A stretch of DNA of 64,000 bases, from NCBI GenBank assembly GCA_002707495.1, contig PAMZ01000005.1:62001-126000 (forward strand). The letters are read 5' to 3'. This DNA comes from Halobacteriovoraceae bacterium (GTDB lineage Bacteria > Bdellovibrionota > Bacteriovoracia > Bacteriovoracales > Bacteriovoracaceae). The position numbers and the translations under genes are program-made. This document shows positions 59,918 through 64,000 of this stretch, in pieces. The notes beneath the pieces are model-generated. The model saw only the letters and a program-made list of their open reading frames with translations. It was not told the origin of the DNA and did not search any database. The number at the start of each line of letters is the position of its first letter. Position 1 is the first letter of the stretch.

Positions 59918-61117
59918 CTAACTGGGCGTTGCATTAACCTTCAATCGTCTATCTAAGGTTTTAGCTCCAACAAGATCGCCCCAAACATTGATCATGGTGA
60001 TGGGGTAATCCCAAAATCTATCCACAAGAAGATAGATACCAATTAGCTCTAGCGGAATTCCAGTCATTTGCATCACGGCTCCCACCATCATTAATCCCCC
60101 ACCTGGAATTCCTGCAGTACCTGCAGCTGAAGTCATAACGAAAATAAAGATAAGGCTTTGCTGATAAATGGTGAGGTCCATTCCTGAGTACTCTCCCAGA
60201 AAAATCACAACTAATGACTGATAAAGAGCCGAGCCATCCATATTCAAAGTTGCACCAAGCGGAAGAATAAACCCAGCGGTCTCCTTACTCACATCTGCCT
60301 TTTCTTCTAGAACTCTTTGGGAGACTGGGAGCGTAGCAGCGGAGCTCGCGGTTGTAAGCGCTAGTATGAGTGCTTCTCTCACATGTAAAAAGAAATTTAG
60401 AGGATTAAATCTACCGATAAAAAAAGCGACCGCTGGCAAAGAAATGAAAGCGTGCACCACAGCCGCAACCGATATGGCCAAAAATAAAGATCCTAGTCCT
60501 TGAAAGACTTTGGTTTCAGTTTTAACCACAATAGCCGCTATAAGAGAGAAAATTCCAATAGGTGCTATCTTAACGATCCAAGCAATTACCTGCGCCATCA
60601 AATCTTGGATTGCCTCTGAAAACTCAATGAGTGTTTTTCGTTTTCCTGCTTCGATCTTGAGTGAAGCTAGACTTACAATAATAGTGAAGACAACAATCTG
60701 AACTATATTGCCTTCTGATAGAGCATTGAAAAAATTTCCTGAAAAGAAGCTTGTCGCTATATCACCAAATGAAACTGAAGCGAGCTTACTTGGATCGTAA
60801 TGTTGAAAGGAGAAACCATCCGCAGCCTGGAACTGAAAAGCTGAAGCTACCATGAGACCGGTGATCGCTGCCATAGCACTTGTAAGAAAATAATAAGCTG
60901 TTGTCCCAAGTCCCAATCTTTTAAGATCTGGTCCTTTCAGTTTAGCTATGGCCAAGAAGACTGAAGTCACAACTAAAGGAATAATCAACATCTTTAAAAG
61001 ATGAATAAAAATCTTTCCGAGGAACTCAAGATTAATCGCCACTGACGGAAGATAAAGACCAACAATAACACCGAGGGTGGCCATTAAAATGGTGACAATT
61101 TCATACTTCAGTTTCAT
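59918..61117 (-). CDS. Dicarboxylate/amino acid:cation symporter (DAACS family)
   Basis: The 399-residue protein has the DAACS/GltP topology: eight helices plus two re-entrant loops. Signature stretches are ASSAATLPVSQRVLEE (HP1), GATLNMDGSALYQSLVVIFLGEYSG and TSAAGTAGIPGGGLMMVGAV (HP2). It imports glutamate, aspartate or C4-dicarboxylates with Na+ or H+, useful to an amino-acid-consuming predator. The start overlaps the prfB stop by four bases. Substrate choice cannot be settled from these motifs. Confidence 0.92.
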   Translation of the reverse strand: MKLKYEIVTILMATLGVIVGLYLPSVAINLEFLGKIFIHLLKMLIIPLVVTSVFLAIAKLKGPDLKRLGLGTTAYYFLTSAMAAITGLMVASAFQFQAADGFSFQHYDPSKLASVSFGDIATSFFSGNFFNALSEGNIVQIVVFTIIVSLASLKIEAGKRKTLIEFSEAIQDLMAQVIAWIVKIAPIGIFSLIAAIVVKTETKVFQGLGSLFLAISVAAVVHAFISLPAVAFFIGRFNPLNFFLHVREALILALTTASSAATLPVSQRVLEEKADVSKETAGFILPLGATLNMDGSALYQSLVVIFLGEYSGMDLTIYQQSLIFIFVMTSAAGTAGIPGGGLMMVGAVMQMTGIPLELIGIYLLVDRFWDYPITMINVWGDLVGAKTLDRRLKVNATPS

Positions 61118-62242
61118 TCGACCTTATCCACAGCACGCCATTGTAAAAAGGCTTTCATAAAATCATCCAGATCACCATCTAATACTTTTTCAGCATTACC
61201 TGATTCAAAGTTAGTCCGATGGTCTTTAACCATTTTATAAGGATGTAAAACATAGGAGCGTATCTGCGAGCCCCAGCCTATTTCCTTTTTACCTGCTTCC
61301 ACCTCAGCTGCTTCGGCCCTTTTTTCCTCCATCGCTTTCTCAAAGAGTCTAGACCTAAGAATTTTAAAAGCCGTTTCTTTATTCTGAAGCTGACTTCGTT
61401 CGTTCTGACAAGTCACAACAATTCCTGAGGGATGGTGAGTAATCCTAACGGCAGAGTCAGTGGTGTTTACAGATTGTCCACCTGCTCCTCCGGAGCGATA
61501 AACATCTATTCTGATATCTTTATCTTGAATTTCAATTTCAATAGAGTCATCAATTTCTGGGGAAACGAAAACAGAGGCAAATGATGTGTGCCTTCTTGCA
61601 TTTGAATCAAAGGGAGATATTCTCACGAGTCTGTGTATTCCCGTTTCAGACTTTAAATTTCCATAGGCAAAATCACCATCAACGGTGAAAGTGACAGACT
61701 TAATGCCTGCAGAGTCTCCATCCTGATGATCCATAACTGAAACTTTATAGCCCGATTGCTCAGCCCATCTCGTGAGCATCCTAAGTAGCATACCTGCCCA
61801 GTCACAAGACTCGGTTCCTCCTGCCCCCGCATTGATAGAAACAATAGCATTATTAGGATCAGTCTCTTCACTTAGAAGCGATTGCTGTTCTGCTTGATCG
61901 AGTGCTGGTTTTAGCTCTTCAAATAATTGAAGTGCCTCTGGAATACTATCAGTGTCGCCCTCATCCACAAACTCGCAAAGGGCATCGAAATCATCGAATA
62001 TAGTCGCGACCTTTTCAAATTTTTGAACAGCTTGATTGAGGACGGATTTTTCTTTTTGAATTTTAGCAGCCGCACCTGCATCTTCCCAAAACCCTTCTAA
62101 GGTCTCAAGCTCAGATATTTCAACTAATCTTTGATTTTTCCTGTCAACTTCAAAGTGACCTCCGAATATGCTCTAAAGTTTCACGCATATTGGATACTTC
62201 GGTTCTATATTCATTTAATTTGATTTTTTCACTCTCACTCAT
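61114..62242 (-). CDS. prfB: Peptide chain release factor 2 (RF2), with programmed +1 frameshift
   Basis: The gene starts at the ATG at 62242 and reads 30 codons to CTT TGA (62155-62150), then shifts +1 so that GAA (62151-62149) is next, and runs to 61114. This gives about 375 residues, close to the usual 365. The joined product has the RF2 hallmarks: the SPF tripeptide (SPFDSNARR) that reads UGA/UAA and the GGQ loop (SGGAGGQSVN). A GGAGGT lies upstream of the shift site with the same spacing as in E. coli. It codes for the UGA/UAA release factor and autoregulates via its own UGA. The stop overlaps the symporter start. Confidence 0.95.
62150..62163 (-). promoter_or_regulatory. RF2 programmed +1 frameshift site
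   Basis: Minus-strand GGAGGT-CA-CTTTGA: an internal Shine-Dalgarno, then slippery CTT with an in-frame TGA. The E. coli site reads GGGGGT-AT-CTTTGA, so positions match base for base. Low RF2 slows reading of UGA and allows the +1 slip. Confidence 0.93.
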
Positions 62243-62276
62243 GCTTCATACGCTAGCATGAGTAAGAATTTATTGT

Positions 62277-64000
62277 CTATCGTTGTTGTTGCATTTGCTG
62301 CTGCTCTTGAGGCCTTTGCTGTTGCGTTTGCTGTTGTTGCTGCATTTGTTGCTGCTGTTGCATTTGCATCTGCATTTGCTGTTGTTGAACTTCCTCTACA
62401 TCTTCTGGCCTAGCCAATAACAGCAGTCGAATATCCTCAGGTAGTTGATCCACTGATGTGGGAACTTGTCCACCTTCAATTGGAGGCAACTCATCATCAT
62501 TTTTTTCTACAGAGCTAGAGTCTGTATACTCAAGTCCAAACATTGAATATAAAGAAGGTACATAAACCTCTTGAAAGCCGCGTTGCACTGGTATCGTTTC
62601 TTCATCCCGAAGTAACTCGCAGTCAAATGGATCTGCTAAGGCAGCAGGTGAGTTCTTTCCAATAATTTCTAGAATTTTTGCAAATGTCATTCTATCCGCG
62701 TTGGCACGTCTAAATCTTACAGGCCTTACTAAGAACTGAATCAAGTGAACTCCCGCTCCCGCAGCTCTTAAGAACGATCTTACTCCATTGATTTCAGGAA
62801 TCTCCGGAACTTTATTGTACTTAACCATGTATTGAAAGATTCCATAAGAAAACCTTTTCATAAATTCTGGTTCAATCAAAGCTTCAATCGCTGGTTTGTA
62901 AACAGTATAAGCAGTATCAACCTCTCTTGATTCTAATATTCCAGATCTATCTGCGTCGAAGGTTAAGACAGATTGTTCAACGGCAAGAAATCCACCCCAA
63001 GTTACGATAAAGTCACCAAATCCCATGGGAACTTCAGTTCCATCATCATAATGGGTACAGGCACGACTAAACTTCGCTGTTGCTCTCAAATAATTATCAA
63101 ATCCTTGAGCTGTTTGCGCATCAAGATAGTTATACATTTGAGGTAAATAATCCTTTCTCTGTTTTCCATCCTCTCTACCCGTTGGATTGGTAAGAAACTC
63201 TTTCATTCCAAGTCGATAACAAGCAGGATGAATTTTTTCAAATCCTTCGGTTCCACATTTTTCCTGAAGCTCAGACTGCATATCTGTTGCAAGTCTCAAA
63301 GCAGATGTCATGGTGACGATAAACTCTACAAACTCGTTAATTTCAATTCTTCCATCTCCGTTAGATGAGGGATGAAAGAGAGTTGAGATCAAGGTAATCG
63401 TCTCAGCGGTCTGGTTAGACTTTCCTTCTAAAATAAAGCCTTCTCCCTCAAGTAGTCCTGAAAGATCCTGCATGAGTCTTTCCATATCCTCAAGCTCCAT
63501 AATATAATCACCGACAGCTGTTGCATCAGTTTTTCCATAAAAGGCGAATACTTTTTCGGTGAGAAACTCAAAAACTGCCATCTCAAAAAAGCCTCTTGGA
63601 TTTCTACTATACTTGTAATCAAAAAGCGGTACATACTCTGAACCGTGAAAGTACTTATAACCTTTAGAGTCTATATCTTCAGTTTTAGAGAGAGATTTAG
63701 ATATTCGGTTAAATTGCTCAACATACCTAAGCTCAACATTATTCGAAATGAGAGGACGTAAATTATTGAAGTCATTTACGATAGGAAGATCTGTCTCGAA
63801 GATCTCTGAATTAAATGCATAAGCATTATAAAAGAAAACTCCTTTAGAAATATTCTGATAACCAATATCATATATAAGTGTCGTTATATCTTGCGAAGTA
63901 AACACTTCATCGTTCGAGCCTAATAGAACTTCTTTCACCTTAAGAATCGAAGTTTTGTATTTTAAATATTCAGAAAACTCCGGTAGAAACCGCTTAACAA
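62277..64000 (-). CDS. EF-hand protein with Gln/Met-rich tail (5' end outside window)
   Basis: The frame is open to the window edge. A GTG at 63938 exists but the reading continues upstream without a stop, so the true start is probably outside. From that GTG, residues 191-202 hold a degenerate EF-hand loop (SSNGDGRIEINE; Ser in place of the first Asp), and residues 328-339 a canonical one (DADRSGILESRE). This suggests Ca2+ binding. The last 37 residues are a Gln/Met-rich tract. No family is recognised. It lies 34 bases before prfB on the same strand. Confidence 0.75.
   Translation of the reverse strand, partial: VKRFLPEFSEYLKYKTSILKVKEVLLGSNDEVFTSQDITTLIYDIGYQNISKGVFFYNAYAFNSEIFETDLPIVNDFNNLRPLISNNVELRYVEQFNRISKSLSKTEDIDSKGYKYFHGSEYVPLFDYKYSRNPRGFFEMAVFEFLTEKVFAFYGKTDATAVGDYIMELEDMERLMQDLSGLLEGEGFILEGKSNQTAETITLISTLFHPSSNGDGRIEINEFVEFIVTMTSALRLATDMQSELQEKCGTEGFEKIHPACYRLGMKEFLTNPTGREDGKQRKDYLPQMYNYLDAQTAQGFDNYLRATAKFSRACTHYDDGTEVPMGFGDFIVTWGGFLAVEQSVLTFDADRSGILESREVDTAYTVYKPAIEALIEPEFMKRFSYGIFQYMVKYNKVPEIPEINGVRSFLRAAGAGVHLIQFLVRPVRFRRANADRMTFAKILEIIGKNSPAALADPFDCELLRDEETIPVQRGFQEVYVPSLYSMFGLEYTDSSSVEKNDDELPPIEGGQVPTSVDQLPEDIRLLLLARPEDVEEVQQQQMQMQMQQQQQMQQQQQTQQQRPQEQQQMQQQR

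Noticed and set aside
61114..61968. RF2 as a short 284-residue protein starting at 61968
   Set aside because: The upstream sequence encodes the missing RF2 N-terminal domain through a +1 frameshift at CTT TGA.

Overview
This window looks like chromosomal DNA of a low-GC predatory bacterium of the Bdellovibrionota, most likely the Bacteriovorax/Halobacteriovorax/Peredibacter side. That placement is an inference. It rests on the AT-rich composition, the Gram-negative outer-membrane gene set, and the unusually large number of secreted proteins with no recognisable family. I saw no rRNA, tRNA, CRISPR array, insertion sequence or prophage, and no gene-free stretch longer than about 300 bases.

Layout. 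1-2.1 kb: a truncated BtuB-like TonB-dependent receptor behind a cobalamin riboswitch, then a small lipoprotein. 2.2-8.7 kb: a plus-strand block of secreted proteins. It includes a probable exported EndoU-fold RNase overlapping the gene before it, a stand-alone receiver domain, and a two-gene unit behind a sigma-28-like promoter. 8.7-13.5 kb: small metabolic, membrane and secreted genes. 13.5-17.2 kb: lptC/lptA fusion, lptB, rpoN, hpf. 17.4-20.0 kb: mutS. 20.0-24.9 kb: a chaperone-usher pilus operon behind a textbook sigma-54 promoter. 25-36 kb: mixed housekeeping genes (glutamate-synthase-like flavoprotein, aspS, DUF192, ftsB-like, yggT, pepD, a methyltransferase, DUF502). 36.4-40.8 kb: a histone-H1-like protein, clpA, clpS, rlmK. 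40.9-43.7 kb: three secreted proteins, two with sigma-54 promoters. 44-62 kb: one long minus-strand run for envelope assembly and translation: prfB (with a programmed +1 frameshift), a dicarboxylate symporter, lysS, lolC/E, lolD, bamA, skp, lpxD, fabZ, lpxA, a GnnA-like oxidoreductase, lpxB, lpxK, a DUF3108 lipoprotein, a glycosyltransferase and rpsA. 62.3-64 kb: a truncated EF-hand protein with a Gln/Met-rich tail.

How the genes fit together. Lipid A synthesis (lpxD/A/B/K, fabZ), LPS transport (lptB, lptCA), beta-barrel assembly (bamA, skp) and lipoprotein sorting (lolC/E, lolD) together cover much of outer-membrane biogenesis. RpoN is encoded here. Four promoters matching its -24/-12 consensus, all 39-44 nt from a start codon, drive exported products only (the pilus operon and three secreted proteins), which suggests a sigma-54 surface/secretion regulon. 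The least ordinary items are the secreted EndoU-like RNase, the terminator hairpin built into the start of a short pilin-like gene, the LptC-LptA fusion, the GnnA-like gene inside the lpx cluster, and the structured island after rpsA.
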